Under the pieces are notes generated by a model, which saw only the letters and a program-made list of their open reading frames with translations, was not told the origin of the DNA and did not search any database. Shown in pieces: positions 45,492 through 56,797 of a DNA stretch of 64,000 bases. How positions within the stretch are numbered: position 1 is the stretch's first letter; each line of letters starts with the position of its first letter. The DNA is from Protopterus annectens (lineage: Eukaryota; Chordata; Ceratodontiformes; Protopteridae), in NCBI RefSeq assembly GCF_019279795.1, contig NC_056731.1:867059982-867123981 (forward strand), given 5' to 3'. A program made the translations under genes and the position numbers.

Positions 45492-48250
45492 GATCCTGTT
45501 TTTTTTTTTTTGATTTCCAACCAACCTCCTCCTTTTCCTGTCACAGCAGGAGGTTGGCTGGTCTACCAGTTTGGTAACTTGTTTGGGAGCCCAGCCTGTC
45601 CTCTTCTGTTGCTCAGTATATATATTTTTTTTGATTAGCTTTGCTTTCTAGTCATTCTTAAGTTCCCCCCACCCCAGATTTGGTAGTTGTAAAAGTGCTG
45701 TATAGAATGTACTTATTAAACTCTTGTACTATAAATTTTTCAGTCTAGCTTTGTTGATTAAATTTACCAATCCTGGCTTCAATATTAATCCCCTCTCTGC
45801 ACTTCTACTTAGTTATGTATTCCTAAAACCAAATAAAATCATTTCCCTGAAATCTGAACTTCTGTTAGCTCTTTCCCATGAAAATGGTTACCCCCCCCAC
45901 CACCCTTAGCTGTTTCCAGAATCTTGGCTGTCTTGCTTTTATAAGCCATCCTGGCCTAGTCAGTTCATCTCATTGATTCATAAGCTCAAATAACCTAATT
46001 GGGAATATGTCTGGCCCTTATACCTACATTTTTATCAATCAAGAGTTAGCCTAAATGTTTTGTAAACTTGTATTTTTCAAAAGGAATTATTTGTCAAAAA
46101 TTAAACCTTTGAAAATCTTTGACTGGATATTTACAAATGTAGTCCTGTTGATTTAATTAAAAGCCTGCATTCATTTGGTATGAAGGTCAATATTATGGAA
46201 TGCAGTTAGTCTAGAAATGTACCTGCATTGATTTTAGCACAGGCATAATTTCTTCTTTGGGAAGATGAGTAGTTACTAACTTTAATAATCCAAGGGGAAT
46301 TTACAAAAATTGAGAAAAATGACAGAAGTTACTTAACTTTGATATTAAAAGTACTTCCATTGTGGATTTATTGGGACAAAGTCTCTTGGGAGAAGGTCTG
46401 TCTCATGTTTCTGTCTCTAAGATCTATAGAGTACTTAGGTTATAACTTTTTTTCTGTGGAGGATTCTGCATTATTCTTCTGGACCCCCAGAGATTGAAGC
46501 TATTTTTTCCCTGCAAGTTTTGGTCAGTGCTGGAGGTATTCAGCTGATGTTTTAAATGATTGAGTTCTTATTTTTAAGTGTCCAAAGCTTAATTAATTTA
46601 GAAGGTAGTGTTTGAGACTTGTTTTGGAATCTTCAGTTGGAAGGAGAGATGAGTCTTGTGTTGTTAGGGATTCCTGTATAAGAAGTGATTCCCTTGTCAC
46701 AGACTGTACTTCTTGGAAATAAGTAATTGTAGATAAGAAAGGTTATTACCTGAATATGGAAACAAATTTATTCCCCCAGAGTGGGCTGTTAAGAAATCTG
46801 TGTTAACAAAAGTGTTGTTCTAGGGAACTCTCTATTAAGCATAATCTGGGAGTTGTAGTACAATTTGTAAAAACCTTTGTCAAAGCTGCATGACTAAATC
46901 TTTAATGAAGATCTTTAAACTTTGAAATTATTCAATGACAGCGTTATTTCATTATTTTATGTTTTATGCAGGCAGTGTAAGTTTTGTTGCTGCCTTGATT
47001 TCATAAAAGTTATAGTGCTGTTTTTTGCCTGAATGGGGTTCCTTCCCACACCTTTTCCCTTATATCACTTCCCATAATATTGTTTCATTTTAATAAAATA
47101 CATTAAAAATAATGGAATAGGCTGTTTTGTACAGTCATAATTACATAAACAAGACATCAAATTTATATTAGAAGAAAGTGTTTGTATCCATTTGTTTGCA
47201 GTAGTTATGGTACCCAGTTTTAATGGATACCAGAAATCTATACAAAGAAGTCTTGAGATTAAATTGTAGACAGATGTCATATAAGAAGTGGCCCACCACA
47301 AAATGTTTGCAACTGAGATATGGTGTTCCAACTATACCTCTCAGCTGTCCCCATTTTTGCAGCTCTTCCTAGTTTGAAACTGTTTGTTCACCCCGCAGCA
47401 ATTCTTGATGCTCAATTTATTGTCTAGATCTACCCTCGATATTTGCTTACACAATGGAATTGTAAGAGAAGTGTGTACATTGGATCTCTGATTCTGAGCT
47501 GCATTGTGCACAAATAAGACGGAAGGAAGGACTGTTTGATCTACGCTACCCAGACCCTCCCCCAAACCATACTAAGTAAATCACTTGGCCATTTTAGGCT
47601 TAGTTACTTCAAAATAGCACAGTTCTTAGTACATGCTCAGCTACTGTCATTGACTAAGGATGGCAACAGAAAGCTGTCATGGGATTAGAAGATCAGAGAA
47701 GACTGAACAGCAAGGAATGAGGGAGTTGTACTGAAAAGAAATATGTGCATACCTGTAAGACTATTCTAGGATACAGATATGGAGCTTTCTGTATTACAGT
47801 GGCAGGGCTGTGGAGGTGTTTATCACATCAAAACAGTCTGTATGAAATTTTTTTTTTCTGTCATCAGGCTTTGAATGTAATGTGTCTCATGCACCCACTT
47901 GATCATTGTGTTTCCCTGTTCTGTCTGATATTAGCACCCATATCACCTGGGGGGATCCCTTTCCAGGGAGAATACCTTCTGCAACACATCACCTTATGAT
48001 CAAGCATTAGAAATGAGAGTCTGAAACTGGTAGCCTGGAATCTGTGGCTGGCTTAGACTTTATAGATATGTAACTAACGTTTTCCCTTGGTTGGAAGGCA
48101 TGGTGTCTGGGGTTACCAACATCTCTCTTTATGCAGAAGAATTCCTATTTGGGCAGTTGTGTCCTGCTGAAAAAAAAAAACTTAAAAAATGGCAAGTGTC
48201 CTGATACTTCAGGCAAAAATATTAACTAAATTTCCTGCAGTATTTGAGTA
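45492..48250. other. No supportable gene
   Basis: Mixed sequence. An inverted repeat CCAACCAACCTCCT with AGGAGGTTGGCTGG lies at about 45519-45563. Short frames near 46080-46450 and 47065-47331 hint at very old LINE sequence but carry no firm motif. Confidence 0.4.
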
Positions 48251-48338
48251 CAGTAAACTCTCAGTTAACACTGTAGCAACCAGCAAAAAATTTAAGAAAT
48301 ACCGAACAATTTTCATGTATTGCACTTTCTGCCCCCCC

Positions 48339-48380
<42 letters not shown>

Positions 48381-48586
48381 CATACCTTACGTTTTTAGAG
48401 TTTTAAAATGGAGGATGGGGGTAAATTCCCTCTCTCCCCAGCTGGAGAACAAGTCAAACCAAACAGATAGTATAGGATACAGTATTAGTCTAGCCTATTT
48501 TTAATTGCAACTCTCAGACAACCAGAAACTACAGTTATCCTGCATCTACCAATCCCCATGGGTGCCGGTTCACTGAGAGTTTATTG
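48251..48586. mobile_element. Tigger/pogo-like MITE
   Basis: 336 bp flanked by TA dinucleotides (48249-48250 and 48587-48588). The left end is CAGTAAACTCTCAGTTAAC and the right end, reversed, is CAATAAACTCTCAGTGAACC. The region before the right end (CCCCATGGGTGCCGGTT) resembles Tigger termini. An internal CA array (48343-48376) follows a C-run. It is non-coding and would depend on a pogo-type transposase. Confidence 0.75.
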
Positions 48587-48588
48587 TA

Positions 48589-51090
48589 ATACAATTATTT
48601 TGTATCTGAAACACATTAGTATGATATGCAACAAGAGAAACACTTCAAAGTATATAAAAATGAGCTTTTATTTTGACAGTAAAGTGAAGTCGAGTCCTTT
48701 GCACTTGGTCATAGGAATGGTTTGTAATGCAAATTTACATGTTTTCCATAGAAAAAAATCCTTCTTTGGGCATCTGAAAAGGTGGCATCCTTAATGGCAC
48801 AGTGTCCAGTGTACTAAACTTAGTACAGGTATATACTCATTTATGCACATTTTCCAATTCAAGTTCATTAGAGTAATTATTCATCTAAGCATTTTACAGC
48901 ATTATTAACAGAACAAAATAAATAAAATAAGGAGCTTCCATCCATATGTCATTTCTTCAGCTGGTCTTGCTCCTTCCTAAGGGCCAGGTGAGCTGGCATG
49001 AGACACACCAGCCCCTCTCCAGCCATCTGCTTTAGTATGTGAGCCACTAGTCAAATCATGGTCATATAGACCATACCCCGGGCTTTACCTCTCTACCCCT
49101 AGAGTCAATAGAGAGTCCATCGGACTGTTTTAATTAATGTTATATGACTTTTATACATATGTTAAATTTGTAACTGGAATGAAATCATTTAAGATGCTAT
49201 AAAAGTTATAAGATAGGATATTTGATTCAGTTAATTTTAATTCACTGGGGAACCATAGTAAAGCTGATGTCTGTTTTGACGTTGTAACTGGAATAAAGTT
49301 ACCTGAAATGCCATCAAAGTTCTCAAGACAGGGTGTTGTTGAGTTGATTTCTTTTCATCAGATAACACTAGATTATTGTGTCTTGCCAAGTCTCAATGTT
49401 CCACTGATTTTGATATAAACTGTAATTTTGTCCATAGTGCTATGTACAGGGCACCTTCAAATAACCAGTGCTCTGTTTTCTGTAAAATAGCTAAAGAGAA
49501 ATCGATATTAACAATGTACTGCATTTATCTGTGGGATCCTCTAATGCACTATAGGCAGCACGTTGAGATAAATGTGCTACACTGCAGACTAGAAAAAAAA
49601 CTTTTATGATGGCTGTACTATAAAATGCTTTGCATCTCTGTATATTCAAAATGTAATGACTCCTTTAGTCTCCAGAATGCAGTGGAGATTAAAACATGCA
49701 GGTCTTCTAGAATAAAATTACTCAAGTCTACATTAATAAATCAGTAAGTGTACTATCAAGAGGCTAAATGGCTTATTTGTAGGACTGCCTGGCTAGTTTG
49801 TGTTGTACTTTGAGGATGATTATGAGATCAGGATCAGTCTATAGATTACATTACATTATGGTTTTAGAACTTCTGTTGCATATCAGGCTGAGATTGATGC
49901 AGTCAACAAATAATGTTGCTGCTATTAATACATGTATCTGCTAGAACATGTCTGCCCTTCCTAGTTATGTGCTCATGCCAGTGAGTAGGACATTAGCACA
50001 TCTGTGTAAGCGATTGATAAATGTAAAAGTAACCGTTGCTATATGCTTTACTTCAAGTTGTTTGCAAAATATTGAACTGTTGATTGTGACAGTGTTCTTT
50101 TGTATACTGTACATGCTAGTGGGATATAACTTTGCACCCCTTTCTTTATTTTACAATTTACATGGACTGTCAGTCAATGAAATGTGGGTGCTAAGGTCAG
50201 CTATGTTATGCTGTTTGACATATAACTGTTTCTTGGACTTTGCATGCTGGGAAACTGTAACTTAGTATGTCCATGGACTGACTCCTTGTAAAAGTCTTGT
50301 TTCTAGTCTGCAATATGGTTTGTAGTTTTATAAGTCAAGCACTGTTTTGTTTTTCATTTGCATGCAACCTTGGCTGTTCCAGGTACACAGCTGAATACTT
50401 AGCAACTGCATTGCTCATGGTGCCCTTTATGAAACATAAACTATTGAATAGAATTACCAAGATGCAGCTGTTACTGTTAATTTGTCTTTATTCAGAAAGA
50501 TGTATTCAGAGTATGTAGACCCATACATAACACCTCAGTAATTAGAAATATACAATGAAAAAGTACATCAGAAATTCAGTTTACTTACTACAGCTTTGCT
50601 GAATGAGTCATTAAAACCTGGGTCCAAATCTCTAATAAAGTGTCAGTGACTTCTCCCTCTGGATTTTTCTTAACACGGTCCAGAATAAAAAAAAAAAAAA
50701 AAAAGGAATGGAAGCTTCTGTGATACCTTGACATGTCATAAAGTGTTTATATAGTACAGTAGACCTTTTTTTTTTCCCTCTCCTCCCACTCAGTCAACCA
50801 TCAACTCGTCCTGTTGGCCCCTTCTTACCTCAGGTCTGCCTACTCCTCCTAATCTCCAATGCAGTTGCTGCACTAGGCTCATTGGGAAGTCATGTGATCA
50901 CACATCATCCTTGCTGCCATGGTAGGTCACAAATTACTTACCCCCCCCCGCGTGATCGTTCATTATGTCCAGTGGTTACTCCCTTCTGTGACCCACCTCC
51001 CTGCGGTGAATTTGTAGATGAATGCCCTCTGTCTGGGATGGCATTCCCAAACACCCCTGCCAGTACCTCAAATGCCCATGCTGCTAATCA
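48589..51090. other. No supportable gene
   Basis: Unassigned sequence with scattered short frames, an A-run at 50686-50704 and a C-run at 50941-50949. No domain is recognisable in the open frames at 49376, 49948 or 50297. Confidence 0.45.
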
Positions 51091-51430
51091 AATCCAGGTC
51101 ACTTGAGCCATAGTTAGGGCTTTATCATGGCAAATGATGCTGACTCGTCCTTTATTTTTGGTAGAATGTGTCTGTTTTAAATTTTTCTGTGATATCTCGC
51201 ATGTCTTGCCAGTGTAGAAGACATTGCAGCTGTCACAGACATCAGTGTGTACCACAACATTTGAACTACATTGCATTTGACTGTTATTTACCTTTCATAT
51301 CTACTGATGTTATGCAAATAGCTCCTATAAGAATTGGGCAGAGGGGAAGGCAATCAGTGATGAGCAACTGAAACAAATCCTTCTCAAGTTCCTTGCAATG
51401 TGCAGCTAATCCACTGATGGGTCCTACACC
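51088..51430 (-). mobile_element. Possible Penelope-like element scrap (GIY-YIG domain)
   Basis: The minus frame 51088-51276 contains VCDSCNVFYTGKTCEIS followed by a Lys/His-rich stretch. This resembles the second GIY-YIG motif (YIGKT) and downstream region of Penelope endonucleases. The upstream sequence to about 51430 is open but not recognisable. Only weakly supported. Confidence 0.4.
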
Positions 51431-52640
51431 AGGCACATCCAGGCTGGTCAGAATGTGGCATAAAAGGAAGTATCCTTGAATAGTTCAGGCTGCTTATAAG
51501 ATTAATAAATGAAATGAACATAAGGGCTATGTAATATCAACTGACAAAATGATTGGGATGTTTTATTACATACGATACAATAGTGATATTTTGAATGCTT
51601 GTTGGAAAGTGTCAGTAAACTGAGACAGAAATTATTGGAGCAAAAAGGAAATTGGTATGCTAATAAAGCTTTGGATTTGACCGGTAGGGAGATGACACTG
51701 AACCAAGGAGGACTTTGGTGTAGTTTGTTACAGAATGCAGTGTGTCTTTAGATGAGAACCTTTTCATTCAATGATGGCTTGAACAGAAATTATAATTAAG
51801 GAAACAAATTCATTGTTGTTCAGCTTTAGTTTTCCTTCCATCCTTTCAACATAACCTTTCCTGACCAAGCCAGTACAGTAATAACTGTTTAGGAAATAAC
51901 TCTAATAAGCCAAGACCCAAAAAGCTATAAGGTTATAAATGCTCTGGTATGCATTTTAGAGCGTTTTCCCAACCTTTTAATCCAATGGTGGCCTAAACAA
52001 AATCGTGAGTAAGAAAAAAAATTGTCTTTTTTTTTTATTTATTCTTTCAAGGAAGATACAAGTTGTACCCAAGGCTTAATGTTCAAAGTTGACAAAATAG
52101 TAGCTAACAAAAACTAACAAACCAATTGCTGTGAGGATACACAGGTCTTATATGGGAATACTGCCTGCCTCCCTAACCCCTCACAAAAAGACAGTCACTA
52201 CCTCTGCATCCCTCTAGTTTTATATTGGGATAAAAGCAGATGTTCAAATTGCCACATTCATGTATTTTAAGTGACTACTGACATACATATACATAGAATG
52301 CCTTCTCACTCCTATCCCCCATTGGCAGCCACCTGTATATGTGTTTGATGTGTGATTGTGAGGAAAGTGAAAAAACTAATGATTCCAATAATGTATTCTA
52401 CTTTGACGTTTCTAGACAGTACACTGCCCCTACAGAAGTTATAGTAGCCTTCTTTGTACACCTGTGAGGTCTGTGAGAAAAGTAAAAGAAACAGTGACCA
52501 CACTGTCCTCAGCCCAAACACCTTTAAGGTTTGACTGTGATGAAAATTAAAGAAGTAATAACCATACAATCCCCCCACACACAGACACACACATAACCTA
52601 TAGCAGCTTTCTGTACACACACATCTGAGCAAGGCTGGTT
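51431..52640. other. No supportable gene
   Basis: Unassigned AT-rich sequence with no recognisable motif. Confidence 0.45.
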
Positions 52641-52654
52641 TTAGAATGGTTACA

Positions 52655-52880
52655 GTTGACACCAGAGGCCATTATCAGCTTTATTCTAACAGTGTCATAC
52701 CACAGCCCTGTTCAGATTAAAGAACGTAATCAGAAAATTAATGTTTTTCTCCTCATTTTCCCCAACCAGCAACAGCTAAAGAGCATAATCAGAAAATTAA
52801 TATTTTTTCTCCTCATTTTTCCCCAACCAGCAACAACTTTTTGGGGGCTCTCAGATGATTAAGAGATACACCTGTATCCA
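52655..52880. repeat. Unclassified dispersed repeat, copy 1, with internal tandem duplication
   Basis: ATTATCAGCTTTATTCTAAC, then two adjacent units of about 60 bp sharing TAATCAGAAAATTAAT and CCCCAACCAGCAACA, then GATGATTAAGA. The same order (with a single unit) recurs at 53850-54030. Confidence 0.75.
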
Positions 52881-52909
52881 TTTGCATAGTCTGGGGAGAC
52901 TCCTAAAAG

Positions 52910-52924
52910 ATCTAAGAGTCTGAA
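52910..52924. repeat. Left target-site duplication of SINE copy 2
   Basis: ATCTAAGAGTCTGAA, identical to 53096-53110. Confidence 0.9.
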
Positions 52925-53095
52925 AGTTCTTCTTTCGGCTTTTCCCATTTAGGGGTCGCCACAGCAAAACTCCGGTCTGTTAATGATTGGCAGTAGATTT
53001 TTATGGTGCCGAGGTGCCAGCCTGATGCCCATCCTTCAACGAAGGCACGCCCATTTACGCATGTCTTTCGAATGCCACTCGACCGCGGGGAGGAC
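52925..53095 (-). mobile_element. SINE with RTE-type 3' tail, copy 2
   Basis: 171 bp between perfect 15-bp target duplications. On the minus strand the body carries ATCTACTGCCAATCATTAA and the tail CTGTGGCGACCCCTAAA then AAAAGCCGAAAGAAGAA, matching SINE copy 1 and the end of the RTE LINE at 3674-3716. The head is shorter than in copy 1 and retains only part of the tRNA-like region. Perfect duplications indicate a fairly recent insertion. Confidence 0.9.
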
Positions 53096-53110
53096 ATCTA
53101 AGAGTCTGAA
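53096..53110. repeat. Right target-site duplication of SINE copy 2
   Basis: ATCTAAGAGTCTGAA, identical to 52910-52924. Confidence 0.9.
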
Positions 53111-53849
53111 TGTGGTATAATATATCTTATGCTAACTTTTGAACTACAATTACTTGTTAGCAGCATTTTTTAATGATACCTAGAAGAATAATGTATGTGT
53201 CCTGGCATTATTGGGTGTGTGCACAGATAAAAATCAGTGATATTTTACAGACAAGCATGAACTCGCACACACACAAACACACACACCTTAGCCATAGCAA
53301 TACTAGTTCTGTACTTATTTTAGCAAATAGCAATACATTCTGCAACACTAAGACTGCCACACCAGATAAGTGACTGCTGTATAGAAGTTGTCAAACAGCA
53401 GCACGGATAAGTCACTTTTATCTACCTCATTGAGGAGTAATGTGTAGCTGTTAGTATACCTGATTTGCTTACAATTTTGCTTTCAAAAGAAATTGATTTG
53501 CTGGTAAACTGTTCAGGATTATGGACAGTCAATAAATCAAGACATCAGAGTTTTATATTTCTTGCCCAGAAAATGCATGCTGTTGCAAAAGGTGTTATTC
53601 TATTAACTTTTTAAGTGAATTAGAGTAATATTTAAAATGTGTTCCTGATTTTGAGCTTTTATTCTGGGCACTGCGCTGAATTCTTCAGCAAAAAAGTTGA
53701 TACAATATCTGGTGCGCTGCTAGTATTTACAAACTTCCCTGAAAAAGAAAACAGTCCCAGTAGATTGGAAGTGTCAACTCTTCATAAAATCCAAAGTTTG
53801 CACTGAGATCAGTCACTCTGGGTTGATCTGTCTAGTGCTTATCTCGCTC
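53111..53849. other. No recognisable gene
   Basis: Unassigned sequence with a CA-rich patch near 53263-53286. Confidence 0.45.
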
Positions 53850-54080
53850 ATGTTCATTATTAGCTTTATCCTAACAGGGTCATATCACCTCCCTGTTCAT
53901 TTTAAACTGCATAATCAGGAAATTAATATATATTTTTCCTAATTTTTCCCCAACAAGCAGCAGCTTCTGTGGGGCCCCCTCACAGTCAAGGATGATTAAG
54001 ACCCATCCCTGCAGTCATGGGTATTGCAGGTACCTAAAGCTGGCAATGTTGTTAGTTTTAGTGGAGACAGTGTTCACCAG
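53850..54080. repeat. Unclassified dispersed repeat, copy 2
   Basis: TTATTAGCTTTATCCTAACA, TAATCAGGAAATTAATAT, CCCCAACAAGCAGCAGC and GATGATTAAGA follow the same order as copy 1 near 52655-52880. A further related phrase (GTGCCTAAAGCCAGCTATGT) occurs near 54371-54390 and resembles GTACCTAAAGCTGGCAATGT at about 54031-54050. Confidence 0.7.
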
Positions 54081-54899
54081 CAGGGTTTAACTAAGCCAGG
54101 GGCACTATGTCAGTGATAAAATATTTAATGGAATTGTGTAGCAAGTTACTTGATAAAACACTGTTACTATAACCAGAGCTATCCTTCTTTGAATTTTAAA
54201 GGAGATACAAATAAGACTCATTACCCATCTGGTTTATTAAATATACCAGATTGTTGTACTAGCTTTTGTTGTTTTGACAGACATGTTACAAAATATCAGG
54301 ATAAGATAACTTGCTGTGGTTGGGGTCCCCCAAAAACAGGGGGCCCCTAGTGACTGGGGGGGTTCGCTGGTGCCTAAAGCCAGCTATGTCAGTACCACAG
54401 AGACAGCCTTCAGCATTTTACAGCAGTATGGAGTATGGGAAACCATTACATCAGGTAGCTGTGTTCTTCAGACAATTCAGAAGGCCTTTCTTTAGCTTTT
54501 AATCAGTTTATTTCACACTTCTATAATCCTGCAGATATGTGCTCATCAGATAAAGATTTCTGCAACACTAATAGAGCTGTTGCTGCAGAAAAAAAGGCAA
54601 TATAATGGACACAGACCAACAAAAATAGGTAAGATTTTACTCAGCACTCTCTGTGGTCCAGTCAAAGAGAATATGTAAGGTCTAGTGTAAGACCTGTTAA
54701 ATCGCCATGAGTCTGTGACAGAAAGTTCAACGTGGTAACTTATAAAGACTGTCTAACACAGAACACAACTCTTTCATAGGGCAACACTGTTCATAGAAGA
54801 TGTAAACCTTCACATTCCTACAAGACCTGCTTACATAAAGTATTTGAAATTCCAAGTAACTCATTTCCACTTCCAGTTTGCCACATTCCCATGTTGTCT

Positions 54900-56457
54900 C
54901 TCTGCAGCTAAAGAGTATTTATGAAGTGCTTAGCTATGCTTTTTGCATACCTGAGGAGGCAACAGATTACTGTTTTTTTTGTTTTTCTGAATGATAGCAA
55001 AAGTTCTTCAGTATTCACTACCATTGAGCAATGTCATTTGCAAATGATTGTAATACCTTTGCAGACTAAAAACTATAAAGGGTCTTCATTTCTGACCACA
55101 GTTATACATTCCATTCAGATGAAAATGTTTCTGACTCAAGAGAAAACAAAAAATGTGTGGTGGTTTATTGCTTTAAGATCTTTCTCTAGAGGTAGCAGTT
55201 ATGGCAGAATACTCTCTCAGGACTATGGGATACATCGTCTGGCAGCTTTACAGTTCCCTCTGCAAGGCTTCCTTGTGGGAACATACAGTGGCTAGCTTAC
55301 AGTGTGTAACACCTGAAAAAAATCAGTCAGTGGGAGTTTACTGGTCTTCCAGAGGAAAAATTTCTTCATGTTAACTTGAAGGAGATGAAAACAATTGCCT
55401 GCTCTCTGGGGGCTTTTGAGGTCATTCGCCATGCAGGGCCTGTGCAGTTCAGTAGAGATAGCACTGCAGTAATGTGATATATCCACAGGCAAGGAGGCAC
55501 AAGTTATCAGTTATATGTATGCAAGTAATGTTAATTTGGCACTGGGATAAAAAAAGAAAAATATCTATTCTTGACTGCATTCTTTCTTCTGTTCAACATG
55601 ACCCCCTAGCAGATTTCCTCAGCAGATACACATCCCAAGCATGTATGTAGGTACCTGGTCATTGCAGTTTTTCAACAAATAGTGAAACTTTGGGACATGC
55701 CAGAGATGGATTATTTACTCAGCTGAATACTCAATTTCTCATATTTTGCTCCCAGGTTCAGTTTTAGAACACTTGGAGGCTGTGTGCCATTTAATTTCAT
55801 TGGACTCACGATCTGATGCATACTTTTTCCTTCCAGTTCCACTGATTCAGTAGTTGCTTCTTGAGGGCAGTACTGCACAAAGCAAAAGTAATTACTGTAA
55901 CTCCACACTGTGCAAGTCAACCATGGTTTTAACTCCACACTGCGGAAGTCAAGCATGGTTGTCTCTATTAATGGAATTTAGGCTTCCTCTGAAAAATACA
56001 TTGTAAACTCAGCAACCCACTGACTTCTTCATCCCATTCTGAAGTCTCTCAGCCTTTCACCTTGGAGGTTTGGATACTTATTCTAAACATAGATTTGTTT
56101 TCTTTAGGAGCACTAAAGATTTAAAGTGAAACTAAAAGGCCTAATGCTAAAAAATCATATACTGAAAAGTGGAAGAGATTTGTGATTTAAACATTATCAC
56201 AGGGGATGGACTTTCCACATTAATTCCAAAAGTTTTAGATTCTTTTAGTCATCCTTTTGAGTCTAAGCTAGTATGATATACATTTAACGTATACGTTTCT
56301 CTGTTATTAGTATTCAGCCTTGCTTTTCCTCAGGAAGCAACATATCCTTTGATTAAGACTTTCTTTAAAAGGATTCTGCACTTCAGGCCATGAAAACAAG
56401 AGATTTAATGATCCTGAAACTTAAACTACGTTGGAAAAAATGATTGGACTCATATTT
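54900..56457 (+). mobile_element. DIRS-type retrotransposon relic
   Basis: Plus strand, many stops. HVNLKEMKTIACSLGAFEV and STAVM near 55367-55470 align with HINVRELTVVFLALEAF and TTVMWYL of the DIRS RNase H at 59740-59860. LADFLSRYT near 55606 and LWDMPEMDYLL near 55688 match the downstream ADALSRT and HRWGTPQVDLFA motifs. A recombinase N-terminus follows: KSYTEKWKRF near 56155 and PLIKTFFKRILHFRP near 56346, then NLNYVGKN just before 56440. The relic stops where the younger DIRS element begins. Confidence 0.75.
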
Positions 56458-56509
56458 GAACTAGCATAATGTTCTTCTATTCCTGTGTTGCAGCATTCTT
56501 ACTGTGGGA
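56458..56509. repeat. Left inverted terminal repeat of the DIRS element
   Basis: Inverted copy of about 61480-61530. The inner 30 bp match closely, ending CTTACTGTGGGA. The outer part is weaker and gapped. Confidence 0.75.
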
Positions 56510-56797
56510 TTTCCCGCCTCAGGCGACCTGACGTCGGCTCCTATACAAAAGCTTAAGCGTGATTGCTGTAGGTGTATGGGACGTCACATGTAGGGCCATA
56601 AACCAGGGACCTTAAATGTGATGTCTGCACCCACAGACCTCAGAACTTTTCAGCCGCAGACGACGTCAAATCGTTCACTTTGCTCCTACACTCGAGGACT
56701 TCTAAAAGCTAAGTACCCCATTTTGGAAACCTTTCGTTCTTTTTGCTTGAGCTTGGTTAGCTGTATTTTATATTAGCCGATATCAACTAAAAAGGGC

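Noticed and set aside
46080-46450. Possible L1 RT trace on the plus strand
   Set aside because: Only short phrases resembling motif A; no motif B or C found in any frame.
47065-47331. Minus frame of 88 residues with a faint LINE-like Trp/Tyr pattern
   Set aside because: No diagnostic motif; cannot be told from chance.
48950-49110. Possible tRNA-derived sequence (GC-richer block)
   Set aside because: No A-box/B-box pair or cloverleaf could be drawn.
54921-55295. Host gene exon of 124 residues
   Set aside because: Its downstream neighbours are DIRS RNase H remnants and its end fits the RT thumb region of the same relic; no splice-site support.
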